Shown here piece after piece: positions 33,932-42,062 of a stretch of 64,000 nt of DNA. A program made the position numbers and the translations under genes. The notes beneath the pieces are model-generated. The model searched no databases. It was not told where the DNA came from and was given only the letters and a program-made list of their open reading frames with translations. Source of the DNA: Janthinobacterium sp. PAMC25594 (lineage in GTDB: Bacteria > Pseudomonadota > Gammaproteobacteria > Burkholderiales > Burkholderiaceae_D); the NCBI RefSeq assembly GCF_019443505.1, contig NZ_CP080377.1, positions 2,170,001 through 2,234,000 on the forward strand, given 5' to 3'. Position 1 is the first letter of the stretch. Each line of letters opens with the position of its first letter.

Positions 33932-34398
33932 GCGACGACCTGCACGCTTTGGCAACCTGGGCCGGCGCCCTGCTGGCCAAGCTGCAGCCGGCCCAGCGCC
34001 GCGCCATCAATCACAAGGTGGCCATCGACCTGCGCCGCAGCCAGGCACAGCGCATCAAAGCGCAGCAGGGGCCGGATGGTGCGGCTTATCCGGCGCGCAA
34101 GCGGCGCAAAGAATTCAAGGGAAAGAATGGACGAATCAAGCGGCAGAAGGCAGCGATGTTTGCCAAGATTCGCACTGCCAAACACCTGAAGGTAAAGGCG
34201 ACCGGAGACCAGATCGAGGTCGGGTTCTTTGGCTGGGTGGCGCGCGTGGCGCATGTGCATCAGTTTGGACGACAGGGACAGGTATCGAAGAAAGGGCCGA
34301 TCTACAAATACCCGGAACGGCCGTTGTTGGGAATAAATGAAATGGATAGAAATTTGATACGCGAATCGCTCTTGGCCAACATCGATAAACTCTACTAG
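33928..34398 (+). CDS. S: Tail completion protein (P2 gpS family)
   Basis: The 156-aa protein begins MSDDLHALATWAGALLAKLQ and contains the gpS pattern RSQAQRIKAQQGPDGAAYPARK, GWVARVAHVHQFG and YPERPLLGINEMDRNLI. The ATG overlaps the gpR stop (ATGA). P2 gpS has 150 aa. Confidence 0.92.
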   Translation: MSDDLHALATWAGALLAKLQPAQRRAINHKVAIDLRRSQAQRIKAQQGPDGAAYPARKRRKEFKGKNGRIKRQKAAMFAKIRTAKHLKVKATGDQIEVGFFGWVARVAHVHQFGRQGQVSKKGPIYKYPERPLLGINEMDRNLIRESLLANIDKLY

Positions 34399-34604
34399 TA
34401 CCGAGAATTACTCGCATTTGACTGGGCAAATGTATTTAAGCAAGCTCTCATTTCTACCAGCCAAGCATTCGCCCACTTGAATGCTTGGGCATGCTCTTCT
34501 AGTGATTCGGCTCTAGTCATTCGATTGACAGCGGTCCGCATTCTTGTCAACGAATAGCTATAACGCCTATATTTCTCCAAAACCAATATATCTTCATTAT
34601 TCAC
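34395..34604 (-). CDS. Candidate moron gene between S and V, about 69 aa
   Basis: An antisense, AT-rich ORF lies between the tail genes. A GTG start at 34604 (then NNEDILVLEK) follows a strong GGGAGG; an ATG start at 34640 is also open. The product is a charged helical protein (YSYSLTRMRTAVNRMTRAESLEEHAQAFKWANAW). The AT-rich 34605-34850 upstream probably holds its promoter. Independent, leftward and compositionally foreign: the hallmarks of a phage moron. Family not recognised. Confidence 0.55.
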   Translation of the reverse strand: MNNEDILVLEKYRRYSYSLTRMRTAVNRMTRAESLEEHAQAFKWANAWLVEMRACLNTFAQSNASNSRY

Positions 34605-34857
34605 ATTTCCTCCCTGCATCGAAAAACAGATAAGTTTCATTTATACATTAACTCAAAAATTCATATTAGGCGATAAAAGATGGTATTTCAATAAGACACT
34701 GTGAATTCCCATAGGTTTAGCGTAATAACGTTTTTCCTTGATCTAGCCGAAACTACTACGTTCTAAACTTAATTAAAAAGCCAACAGCAAGCCGCTATGC
34801 TGCTTATCAACCCGCCCCCGCGTGCATCCGCACGCGGACTTCGGCAACATGCACTGC

Positions 34858-35502
34858 ATGAACGCCGACCTGTCCGACCTCCTCCGCTTGCTGCAAAACC
34901 TGATCCGCCTGGGCACCATTGCCGAGGTCAAAGGAGCCAAGGCGCGCGTGCGGCTCGGGCCGACGCTCACCACCGAATGGCTGAAATGGGCCACCCGGCG
35001 CGCCGGCAGCACGCGCACCTGGTCGGCGCCCACCGTCGGCGAACAGGTACTCGTCTTTTCGCCAGGCGGTGACCTGACGCGCGGCGTCATCCTGCCGGCG
35101 CTGTACTCGCAGGAATTTGATGCGCCCGAAACCAGCGACACCATCCACACCACGCACTACCCCGATGGCGCCGTGGTGCAGTACGACCACGCGACCCACG
35201 CCCTGACGGCCAATTTACCCGGCGGCACGGCCACCATCACCGCCGACAAGGTGACGTCGAACGCGCCCAGCACCATTTGCACGGGCAACCTGACCGTCAT
35301 GCAAAACCTGATCGTCAACGGCGCCACCGCACTGAATGGCGGCGTGAACGCCAAGGCCGGCGCCGCTGGCGGCGTGGCCATGGCCGTGCAAGGGACGGTC
35401 AAGGCCAGCGAGGACGTGCTGGCCGGCGCCATCAGCCTGGCCAAACATGCGCACGGCGGCGTCAAGGCCGGCGGCGACCAGTCGGGCGGGCCGCAAGCAT
35501 GA
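34858..35502 (+). CDS. V: Baseplate spike protein (P2 gpV family)
   Basis: The 214-aa protein (MNADLSDLLRLLQNLIRLG) shows the gpV OB-like domain (IAEVKGAKARVRLGPTLTTEW, VGEQVLVFSPGGDLTRGVILPAL) and a beta-helical, Gly/Ala-rich C-terminus. It forms the membrane-piercing spike. P2 gpV has 211 aa, supporting this start over the upstream ATG at 34849 or 34822. Confidence 0.93.
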   Translation: MNADLSDLLRLLQNLIRLGTIAEVKGAKARVRLGPTLTTEWLKWATRRAGSTRTWSAPTVGEQVLVFSPGGDLTRGVILPALYSQEFDAPETSDTIHTTHYPDGAVVQYDHATHALTANLPGGTATITADKVTSNAPSTICTGNLTVMQNLIVNGATALNGGVNAKAGAAGGVAMAVQGTVKASEDVLAGAISLAKHAHGGVKAGGDQSGGPQA

Positions 35503-35843
35503 TGGGCATGCACGCCGCCACCGGGCGCAGCCTGACGGGCCTGGACCACCTGCGCCAGTCGGTGACCGACATCCTCACGACACCCATCGGCTCGCGCATC
35601 CGACGCCGCCGCTATGGTTCCGAAGTGCCCGAATTGATCGACCAGCCCCTGAACAGCGCCACGCAGTTGCGCATCTATGCCGCCACCGCCTTTGCCCTGC
35701 GCCGCTGGGAGCCGCGCCTGCAGCTCGCCAGCGTGCAGCTGACGTGCGACACGGACGGCGACATCGCGCTGCTGCTCGATGGCACGGCGAATGGCCAGGG
35801 CATCACGATGGCCGTGCCCGTCAAGCAAGGGGGCGCCGTATGA
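35499..35843 (+). CDS. W: Baseplate protein (P2 gpW family, gp25-like)
   Basis: The 114-aa protein contains SLTGLDHLRQSVTDILTTPIGSR and RRRYGSEVPELIDQPLN, the gp25-like baseplate wedge signature. ATG overlaps the gpV stop (ATGA). Confidence 0.94.
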   Translation: MMGMHAATGRSLTGLDHLRQSVTDILTTPIGSRIRRRRYGSEVPELIDQPLNSATQLRIYAATAFALRRWEPRLQLASVQLTCDTDGDIALLLDGTANGQGITMAVPVKQGGAV

Positions 35844-36751
35844 GCACGCCCATCGACCTGACCCAGTTGCCGGCGCCCAGCGTGGTCGAGGTGCTGGACT
35901 TCGAAGCCATCCTCGCCACACGCAAAGCCCATCTGGTGAGCCTGCTGCCGGAAGCCGAGCGCGCGGCCGTGACGGCCCTGTTGGAGCTGGAATCGGAACC
36001 GGCCACCAAGCTGCTGGAAGAAAACGCGTATCAGGAAACCATCCTGCGCAACCGCGTCAACGAGGCGGGCAAGGCCGTCATGCTGGCGTTTGCCCTGGAC
36101 GGCGACCTGGACCAGCTGGGCGCCAACGTCAACGTGGCGCGCCTGGTCATCACGCCGGCCAATCCCAACGCCCTGCCGCCCGTGGCCGCCGTCATGGAAG
36201 ACAACGACGCCTACCGCCTGCGCATCCAGGAAGCGCCGGACGGCCTGTCCGTGGCCGGCCCGAAAGCGTCCTACGAATTCCACGCCCGCAGCAGCGACGG
36301 CCGCGTCAAGGACGCGAGCGCCACCAGCCCGGCGCCGGCCAGTGTCACCGTCACGGTGCTGGCCAACAACGACACCGGCATCGCCGACGCCGCGCTGCTG
36401 GCCACCGTGGCGCGCGCGCTCAATGCCGAGGAAGTGCGCCCCCTGGGCGACCGCCTGACGGTGCAAGCCGCCCAAGTCCTCGACTACCAGATCGAGGCCA
36501 CCTTGTTTATTGGCGTCGGCCCGGAAGTACCGATCCTGCTGGACGCCGCGCGCGCCAATGCCGTGCGCGTGTCGCAGCCGCGCCGCCCGCTGGGGCACAG
36601 CATCTATCGATCCGCCTGCAGCGCCGCCGTCCACGTCGAAGGCGTGCGCAAGGTCGTCTTGACCAGCCCGGCGGCGGACATCGAGCTGAACGCCACGCAG
36701 GCCGCGCGCTGCACGGCCATCAAATTGAATGTCGTGGTGCGCGATGAATAA
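35840..36751 (+). CDS. J: Baseplate assembly protein (P2 gpJ family)
   Basis: The 303-aa protein starts MSTPIDLTQLPAPSVVEVLDFE; typical blocks are LLEENAYQETILRNRVNEAG and ALDGDLDQLGANVNVARL. P2 gpJ has 302 aa. It builds the baseplate edge. The ATG overlaps the gpW stop. Confidence 0.95.
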   Translation: MSTPIDLTQLPAPSVVEVLDFEAILATRKAHLVSLLPEAERAAVTALLELESEPATKLLEENAYQETILRNRVNEAGKAVMLAFALDGDLDQLGANVNVARLVITPANPNALPPVAAVMEDNDAYRLRIQEAPDGLSVAGPKASYEFHARSSDGRVKDASATSPAPASVTVTVLANNDTGIADAALLATVARALNAEEVRPLGDRLTVQAAQVLDYQIEATLFIGVGPEVPILLDAARANAVRVSQPRRPLGHSIYRSACSAAVHVEGVRKVVLTSPAADIELNATQAARCTAIKLNVVVRDE

Positions 36752-37364
36752 GCGCGTGCCCACCCTGCCGCCCAATACCACGGCGCTGGAGCGCGCCATT
36801 GCCGTGGCCTGCGCCGAGCTGGTCAACGTGCCCGTGCCGCTGCGCGAGCTGTGGAATGCCGACCGCTGCCCGGTCGCCTTGCTGCCGTTCCTGGCCTGGG
36901 CCTGTTCCGTCGACCGCTGGGACGACGCCTGGCCCGAATCGATCAAGCGCGGCGCCATCAAGGCGGCCTATTTCATCCACAAGCACAAGGGCACGATTGC
37001 CGCCGTGCGCCGCGTGGTCGAGTCCCTGGGCTATTTGATCCGCATTACCGAGTGGTGGCAAACCACGCCGCCGGGCGTACCGGGCACGTTCCGCCTCGAC
37101 GTCGGCGTGCTCGATACCGGCATCACCGATGCCATGTTTCAGGAAATGGAGCGCCTGATCGCCGACGCCAAGCCCGTCAGCCGCCACATGACGGGCCTGG
37201 CCATTTATCTGGAAAGTCGCGGCAGCATTTATGCGGGCGCTTGCGCCTACCACGGCGACGCCATGACCGTGTATCCCTGGATCGCGGAAACCATCGAAGT
37301 GCGCGGCACGCTGTTGCAGGCCGGCGCATCCCATACCATCGACACCCTGACCATCTATCCATGA
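36744..37364 (+). CDS. I: Tail protein I (P2 gpI family)
   Basis: The 206-aa protein (MNKRVPTLPPNTTALERAIA) has PVALLPFLAWACSVDRWDDAW and AYFIHKHKGTIAAVRRVVESLG, characteristic of gpI baseplate proteins. Its start overlaps the gpJ end by eight bases. Confidence 0.94.
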   Translation: MNKRVPTLPPNTTALERAIAVACAELVNVPVPLRELWNADRCPVALLPFLAWACSVDRWDDAWPESIKRGAIKAAYFIHKHKGTIAAVRRVVESLGYLIRITEWWQTTPPGVPGTFRLDVGVLDTGITDAMFQEMERLIADAKPVSRHMTGLAIYLESRGSIYAGACAYHGDAMTVYPWIAETIEVRGTLLQAGASHTIDTLTIYP

Positions 37365-39322
37365 GCACATACTTTGCCATCCTGACCGAAGTGGGCGAGG
37401 CCAAGCTGGCCAACGCCATCGCCCTGGGCCAAACCCTGAAACTGAAAAACCTGGCCGTGGGCGACGGCAATGGCAATTTGCCCATGCCTGTGCGCACGCA
37501 AAAGGCGCTGGTGCGCGAAGTACGCCGCGCGGGCCTGAACCAGCTGAGCATCGACCCGGCCAACACCAGCCAGATCATCGTCGAGCAAGTCTTGCCCGAG
37601 GACGTGGGCGGCTGGTGGATACGCGAAATCGGTATCTTTGACGAGGCCGGCGACCTGTGCGCGGTGGCCAACTGCCCGCCCAGCTACAAGCCCCTGATGA
37701 TGGAAGGCAGCGGGCGCACGCAAGTGGTGCGCATCGTGCTGATCGTCGCCAGCACTGCCGCCATCGAGCTGAAAATCGACCCGTCCATCATTCTGGCCAC
37801 GCGCAAATATGTCGATGACCAGGACATCGTCGTCCGTGCCTACAGCGACGAGCAACTGGCCAAGCACCTGGCCGCTGTTGATCCGCACCCGCTGCTGGCC
37901 AAGCTCGCCTATGTCGATCAGCAGGACACCAATGCACGCACCTATGGCGACCAGCAGCTGGCCAGGCATCAGGCGGCTCTTGATCCGCACCCGCTCCTGG
38001 CCAAGGTCGCCTATGTCGATCAGCAGGACACCAGCGCACGCACCTATGGCGATCAGCAACTGGCCAAGCACCAGACTGCTGCAGACCCGCACCCGCTGCT
38101 GGCCAAGGTCGCCTATGTCGATCAGCAAGACACCAGCGCGCGCGCCTATGGCGACCAGCAACTGGCCAAGCACTTGGCTGCTGCCGACCCGCACTCGCAA
38201 TACAGCATGAAGGAGATCGTGACACCGCCGAAGTTTGACGCGTCAAACAAGCTGGCCAACACCGATTATGTGCAGCGCGCGCAAGGAAACATGGTGCGGT
38301 ATAACGACGTCATTGAAAGCCGCACGCTCACCGCCGAGGATATCGGTTGCGCCCTGTACTTCCCTTATGCGGACAAGGCCATCACCATTCCCGACCCGGT
38401 ATCGCTGGGCATTCCCAACAATTCCGGCAAGTGCGTCAAGTTCTTCGGGCTTTTCAATACCGGCACCATTCTTGCCGCGCCAGGCGTGATCATTGGATTT
38501 GATGTCGGCAATGTACCGACCATCACGATCAAGCCTGGGCAATTCCTGACCCTCATGGCGACCGCGACAAACGTGTGGCAAGTCATCGACTCGACCGCCG
38601 AGCTGTGGCGCAATGCCGACTTTGCCAATTATTTCAATAACGTTGCGCCGACACCTGCGCGCTTTGACGTCAGCACCAGAATTGCCACAACCGAAGCGCT
38701 TAAACGCAGCGGCATCACGCATTCGGCATCGTTCGGCTTTTCCGCAGCCGCGACGCTCACCGCCGAACAGGTGGGCGGCTTCGTCTATACCTTTGGCACG
38801 GGCGGCTTTACATTAAACCTCCCGTCCGTCGCCGGCCTGCCCACGGGGTCCAGCATCACCTATTCCAACCAGGGCGGGATCGCGTCCATGCCGGTGACAT
38901 GCGCCGCGCAAGGCGGCAATACCATTCAGATCAACGGCGGCGTCACAGCCAACGTCAAAGTAGCTGGAGGCGACTCGTTGACATTTGTTGTCATCGGCGC
39001 CAATGAATGGGCGGCCATCGGCACGGGCACCCTCTCGGCCTCCGCGTCATTTGGCGCCAGCACTGGCACGTCGGGCTATCAGAAACTGCCGAGTGGCCTC
39101 ATTTTGCAATGGGGAACGTTCATTTCCCCGGCCACGCCTGGCGCGGATGTCGCGGTCAGCTTCACCATCGCCTTTACGACGCTGCACATGGTGCTCGTCG
39201 GTGCTTCCAGTCCCGGCACATCGCCTGTCTCGGCCTGGTGGAAGAGCCAATCGCCCATCGGCTTTGTGGGGGCATCCAGCAGCCCAAGTACAGCCACCCC
39301 ATGGATCGCCATCGGACGCTAA
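37361..39322 (+). CDS. H: Tail fibre protein (P2 gpH family)
   Basis: The 653-aa protein has the conserved N-terminal attachment domain (MSTYFAILTEVGEAKLANAI, then VLPEDVGGWWIREIGIFDEAG). Four tandem 34-aa repeats follow (about residues 150-285, unit type YVDQQDTSARTYGDQQLAKH), then a variable shaft and a glycine-rich receptor-binding tip (about 560-653, FGASTGTSGYQKLPSGLILQ). It sets the host range by binding the cell surface. The distal half differs in composition from the N-terminus, as usual for module exchange. Confidence 0.93.
   Translation: MSTYFAILTEVGEAKLANAIALGQTLKLKNLAVGDGNGNLPMPVRTQKALVREVRRAGLNQLSIDPANTSQIIVEQVLPEDVGGWWIREIGIFDEAGDLCAVANCPPSYKPLMMEGSGRTQVVRIVLIVASTAAIELKIDPSIILATRKYVDDQDIVVRAYSDEQLAKHLAAVDPHPLLAKLAYVDQQDTNARTYGDQQLARHQAALDPHPLLAKVAYVDQQDTSARTYGDQQLAKHQTAADPHPLLAKVAYVDQQDTSARAYGDQQLAKHLAAADPHSQYSMKEIVTPPKFDASNKLANTDYVQRAQGNMVRYNDVIESRTLTAEDIGCALYFPYADKAITIPDPVSLGIPNNSGKCVKFFGLFNTGTILAAPGVIIGFDVGNVPTITIKPGQFLTLMATATNVWQVIDSTAELWRNADFANYFNNVAPTPARFDVSTRIATTEALKRSGITHSASFGFSAAATLTAEQVGGFVYTFGTGGFTLNLPSVAGLPTGSSITYSNQGGIASMPVTCAAQGGNTIQINGGVTANVKVAGGDSLTFVVIGANEWAAIGTGTLSASASFGASTGTSGYQKLPSGLILQWGTFISPATPGADVAVSFTIAFTTLHMVLVGASSPGTSPVSAWWKSQSPIGFVGASSSPSTATPWIAIGR
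37808..38215 (+). repeat. Four tandem 102-bp repeats in the tail fibre gene
   Basis: TATGTCGAT starts each unit at 37808, 37910, 38012 and 38114, giving an exact 102-bp period (34 codons). Units 2-4 are nearly identical and unit 1 more diverged. They encode a charged helical spacer that probably sets fibre length. Confidence 0.9.
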
Positions 39323-39330
39323 GGAAACCT

Positions 39331-39813
39331 ATGACCACCCGCTACTCCCCTTCCGCAAAAACGTTTTATCCATTCGATATCGACTACCCGAACGGCGTGC
39401 CCGACGATGTGATGGAAGTCCCGTTGAGCAATTTCCACGCCGCGATGGCGCGCCCCGTGGGCGCCACCTTTGATTTTGTCAAAGGCAAGCTGAAGATTAC
39501 CAAGGCGCCCGCCATCGCGTTCCGCGATATCGCCAGCGCACACCTTGATGCGACCCGGACGACGCGCGACGCCATCCTGAACCGTCTGGCCGGCATCGGC
39601 TTTGCCGCCATGGCCGATGGCGACGCCGATACCGTGCAAGCCATCGCGACAGCACGCACCTGGCTGCTCGACATCACCACCTGCCCGACGGTTGCCGCCG
39701 CGCAGGACATCGAGGCGCTGCAAGCGGCCGTCAGCGCTGAATTCCAGCGCATTGCCGACACCTTGCCGAATGAGGCCCGGCGCGCCTTCGATGATGCAGG
39801 CAACACCCAGTAA
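39331..39813 (+). CDS. Probable tail fibre assembly protein
   Basis: The 160-aa protein lies directly after the fibre gene with AAGG before the ATG. The N-terminal part (MTTRYSPSAKTFYPFDIDYP, then PVGATFDFVKGKLKITKAP) resembles the short domain of fibre-assembly chaperones. The C-terminal half is helical (LDATRTTRDAILNRLAGIGF). It occupies the position of P2 gene G. The role is inferred mostly from place. Confidence 0.65.
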   Translation: MTTRYSPSAKTFYPFDIDYPNGVPDDVMEVPLSNFHAAMARPVGATFDFVKGKLKITKAPAIAFRDIASAHLDATRTTRDAILNRLAGIGFAAMADGDADTVQAIATARTWLLDITTCPTVAAAQDIEALQAAVSAEFQRIADTLPNEARRAFDDAGNTQ

Positions 39814-39847
39814 CACCCCGACATTTATCACCTACCAGGAGAGCAAC

Positions 39848-41023
39848 ATGGCCACCGACTACCACCATGGCGTGCGCGTCATTGAAATCAACGAGGGTTC
39901 GCGCCCGATTCGCACCGTGTCCACCGCCGTGCTGGGCCTGATCGCCACGGCCGACGATGCCGACCCGGCCGCCTTCCCGCTTGACACGCCCGTGCTCGTC
40001 ACCAACGTGCTGGCCGCCATGGGCAAGGCCGGCAAGACCGGCACCTTGTACCGCACCTTGGCGGCCATCGCCGCGCAGACCAAACCCCTGACGGTCGTGG
40101 TGCGCGTGGCCGAGGGCGAAACGGAAGCGGAAACCACGACCAATGCCGTGGGCGGCGTCTCGCCCGATGGCAAGTACCTGGGCGCCCAGGCGCTGCTGGC
40201 CGCACAAAGCAAGCTGGGCGTCAAACCGCGCATCCTGGGCGCACCGGGCCTGGACACCCAGGCAGTGACTAACGCGCTGGCCAGCGTGGCGCAGCGCCTG
40301 CGCGCCTTCGTGTATGCGTCCGCCTATGGCTGCGCCACCGTCACGGCGGCCACCACCTATCGCGGCCAGTTCGGTCAGCGCGAAGTGATGGTCATCTGGC
40401 CCGATTTCGTGAACTGGGATACCGCCATCGATGCCGAGGCCAGTATGTCCGCCGTCGCTTACGCCATGGGCCTGCGCGCCAAGATCGACGAGGAAACGGG
40501 CTGGCACAAGACTTTGTCGAATGTCGTCGTCAACGGCCCCACCGGCATCAGCAAGGATGTGTTTTTCGATCTGCAAGACCCGGCCACCGATGCCGGCGTG
40601 CTCAATGCCAAGGAAGTGACCACCCTGATTAACATGGGCGGATACCGCTTCTGGGGTTCGCGCACCTGCGAGGCGCCGGGCGGCTTCTTCTATTTTGAAA
40701 GCTACACGCGCACGGCCCAGGTGTTGGCCGACACCATCGCCGAAGCGCATTTCGCCTTTGTCGACCTGCCCTTGCATCCGTCCCTGGTGCGCGACCTGCT
40801 GGAAAGCATCAACGCCAAGTTCCGCGACCTGAAATTGCAGGGCTACATCATCGATGGCCATGCCTGGTATGACGAGCAGTACAACGACAAGACGGCGCTG
40901 AAAGACGGCAAGCTGGCCATCGATTACGACTACACGCCTGTGCCGCCGCTGGAAAACCTGAAATTCCAGCAGCGCATCACCGACCGCTACCTGGCCGACT
41001 TCGCCTCGCGCATCGCCGCGTAA
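39848..41023 (+). CDS. FI: Tail sheath protein (P2 gpFI family)
   Basis: The 391-aa contractile sheath protein begins MATDYHHGVRVIEINEGSRP; further blocks are GYRFWGSRTCEAPGGFFYFE and FVDLPLHPSLVRDLLESINA. Length agrees with P2 gpFI (396 aa). GGAG precedes the ATG. Confidence 0.96.
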   Translation: MATDYHHGVRVIEINEGSRPIRTVSTAVLGLIATADDADPAAFPLDTPVLVTNVLAAMGKAGKTGTLYRTLAAIAAQTKPLTVVVRVAEGETEAETTTNAVGGVSPDGKYLGAQALLAAQSKLGVKPRILGAPGLDTQAVTNALASVAQRLRAFVYASAYGCATVTAATTYRGQFGQREVMVIWPDFVNWDTAIDAEASMSAVAYAMGLRAKIDEETGWHKTLSNVVVNGPTGISKDVFFDLQDPATDAGVLNAKEVTTLINMGGYRFWGSRTCEAPGGFFYFESYTRTAQVLADTIAEAHFAFVDLPLHPSLVRDLLESINAKFRDLKLQGYIIDGHAWYDEQYNDKTALKDGKLAIDYDYTPVPPLENLKFQQRITDRYLADFASRIAA

Positions 41024-41081
41024 GCATTCAATCACCACCCTGCCCGCGCCTGCGCGGGTGCATTGAGCTACTGGAGAAATT

Positions 41082-41591
41082 ATGGGCCTGCCCCGCAAAC
41101 TGAAAAATTTTAACTTGTTCCAGAACGGCGTTTCCTTCGTGGGCATGGTGCCCGAAGTCACCTTGCCGAAACTCAGCCGCAAGATGGAAGAGTACCGCGC
41201 CGGCGGCATGAGCGGCCCCGTGTCCGTCGACTTCGGCAACGAGGCGCTGTCGCTGGAATGGAGCGGCGGCGGCCTGATCGCCGAAGCCCTGAAACAGTAC
41301 GGCGCGCACTCGCATGGCGCCGTGCAGCTGCGCTTTGCCGGCGCCTACCAGGAAGACGATGACGGCACGGTCGCCGCCGTCGAGGTCGTCGTGCGCGGCC
41401 GTTACAAGGAAATCGACATGGGCGGCGCCAAGATGGGCGACGACACCACGCACAAATACACCATGGCTTGCAGCTATTACAAGCTGCTGATCGACGGCGC
41501 GACCGTCATCGAACTGGACTTCATGAGCGGCACCGAAAACTTTGGCGGCGGCGACACCAACGCCGCCATCCGCAAGGCCATCGGCCTGTAA
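41082..41591 (+). CDS. FII: Major tail tube protein (P2 gpFII family)
   Basis: The 169-aa protein MGLPRKLKNFNLFQNGVSFV with LPKLSRKMEEYRAGGM and YYKLLIDGATVIELDF is a typical FII tube protein (172 aa in P2). The ATG is preceded by GGAG. Confidence 0.96.
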   Translation: MGLPRKLKNFNLFQNGVSFVGMVPEVTLPKLSRKMEEYRAGGMSGPVSVDFGNEALSLEWSGGGLIAEALKQYGAHSHGAVQLRFAGAYQEDDDGTVAAVEVVVRGRYKEIDMGGAKMGDDTTHKYTMACSYYKLLIDGATVIELDFMSGTENFGGGDTNAAIRKAIGL

Positions 41592-41631
41592 TCCCCTTTT
41601 ACTTTTCACCACCACTTACCAGGACAACATC

Positions 41632-41940
41632 ATGCACAACGATACCCAAAACCAAGCTGTCATCGAGCTGGACGAACCGATCAAGCGCGGCGACAGCTTC
41701 ATCACCGCGCTGACCGTGCGCAAGCCCAAGGCCGGCGCCTTGCGCGGCATTTCCCTGATCGAGCTGGCCAACCTGAACGTGTCGGCCCTGCAGATCGTAC
41801 TGCCGCGCATCACCGAGCCGACCTTGACCGCGCACGACATCGCCAACATGGACCCGGCCGACCTGTTGGCCGTGGGCGCCGAGGTTGCCGGTTTTTTGGC
41901 GAGCAAAGCCGATCGCCTTTCGGTATCCCCGACGAAGTAG
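41632..41940 (+). CDS. E: Tail assembly protein gpE
   Basis: The 102-aa protein (MHNDTQNQAVIELDEPIKRG) belongs to the gpE/gp41-like tail assembly chaperones. It contains a slippery T-TTT-TTG at 41892-41898 in the correct phase (ggT TTT TTG), so part of the ribosomes should shift -1 and make E+E'. The product chaperones the tape measure protein. Confidence 0.92.
   Translation: MHNDTQNQAVIELDEPIKRGDSFITALTVRKPKAGALRGISLIELANLNVSALQIVLPRITEPTLTAHDIANMDPADLLAVGAEVAGFLASKADRLSVSPTK
41892..41898 (+). promoter_or_regulatory. Programmed -1 frameshift site (T TTT TTG)
   Basis: Six T and a G in E-frame phase. Slipping -1 gives GFFGEQSRSPFGIPDEVEDA, which continues without a stop into the E' frame to 42062, yielding a fused protein of about 143 aa. 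The same heptamer is used in P2. Confidence 0.88.
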
Positions 41941-41948
41941 AAGACGCC

Positions 41949-42062
41949 ATGGCCGACATTGCCGGCGTCTTTCACTGGACGCCGGCAGCGATGGACGGTT
42001 TTACGATTGATGAACTGATGGCCTGGCGCGAACGTGCCAGGCAGAGAAGCGGAGCGGAATAG
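41949..42062 (+). CDS. Tail protein gpE' (made as -1 frameshift extension of gpE)
   Basis: The short frame MADIAGVFHWTPAAMDGFTI then DELMAWRERARQRSGAE is the GpE' family pattern (FHW then ELMxWRE). In P2 it is produced only as an E+E' fusion through the slippery site upstream. The stop TAG is directly followed by the tape measure ATG. Confidence 0.88.
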   Translation: MADIAGVFHWTPAAMDGFTIDELMAWRERARQRSGAE

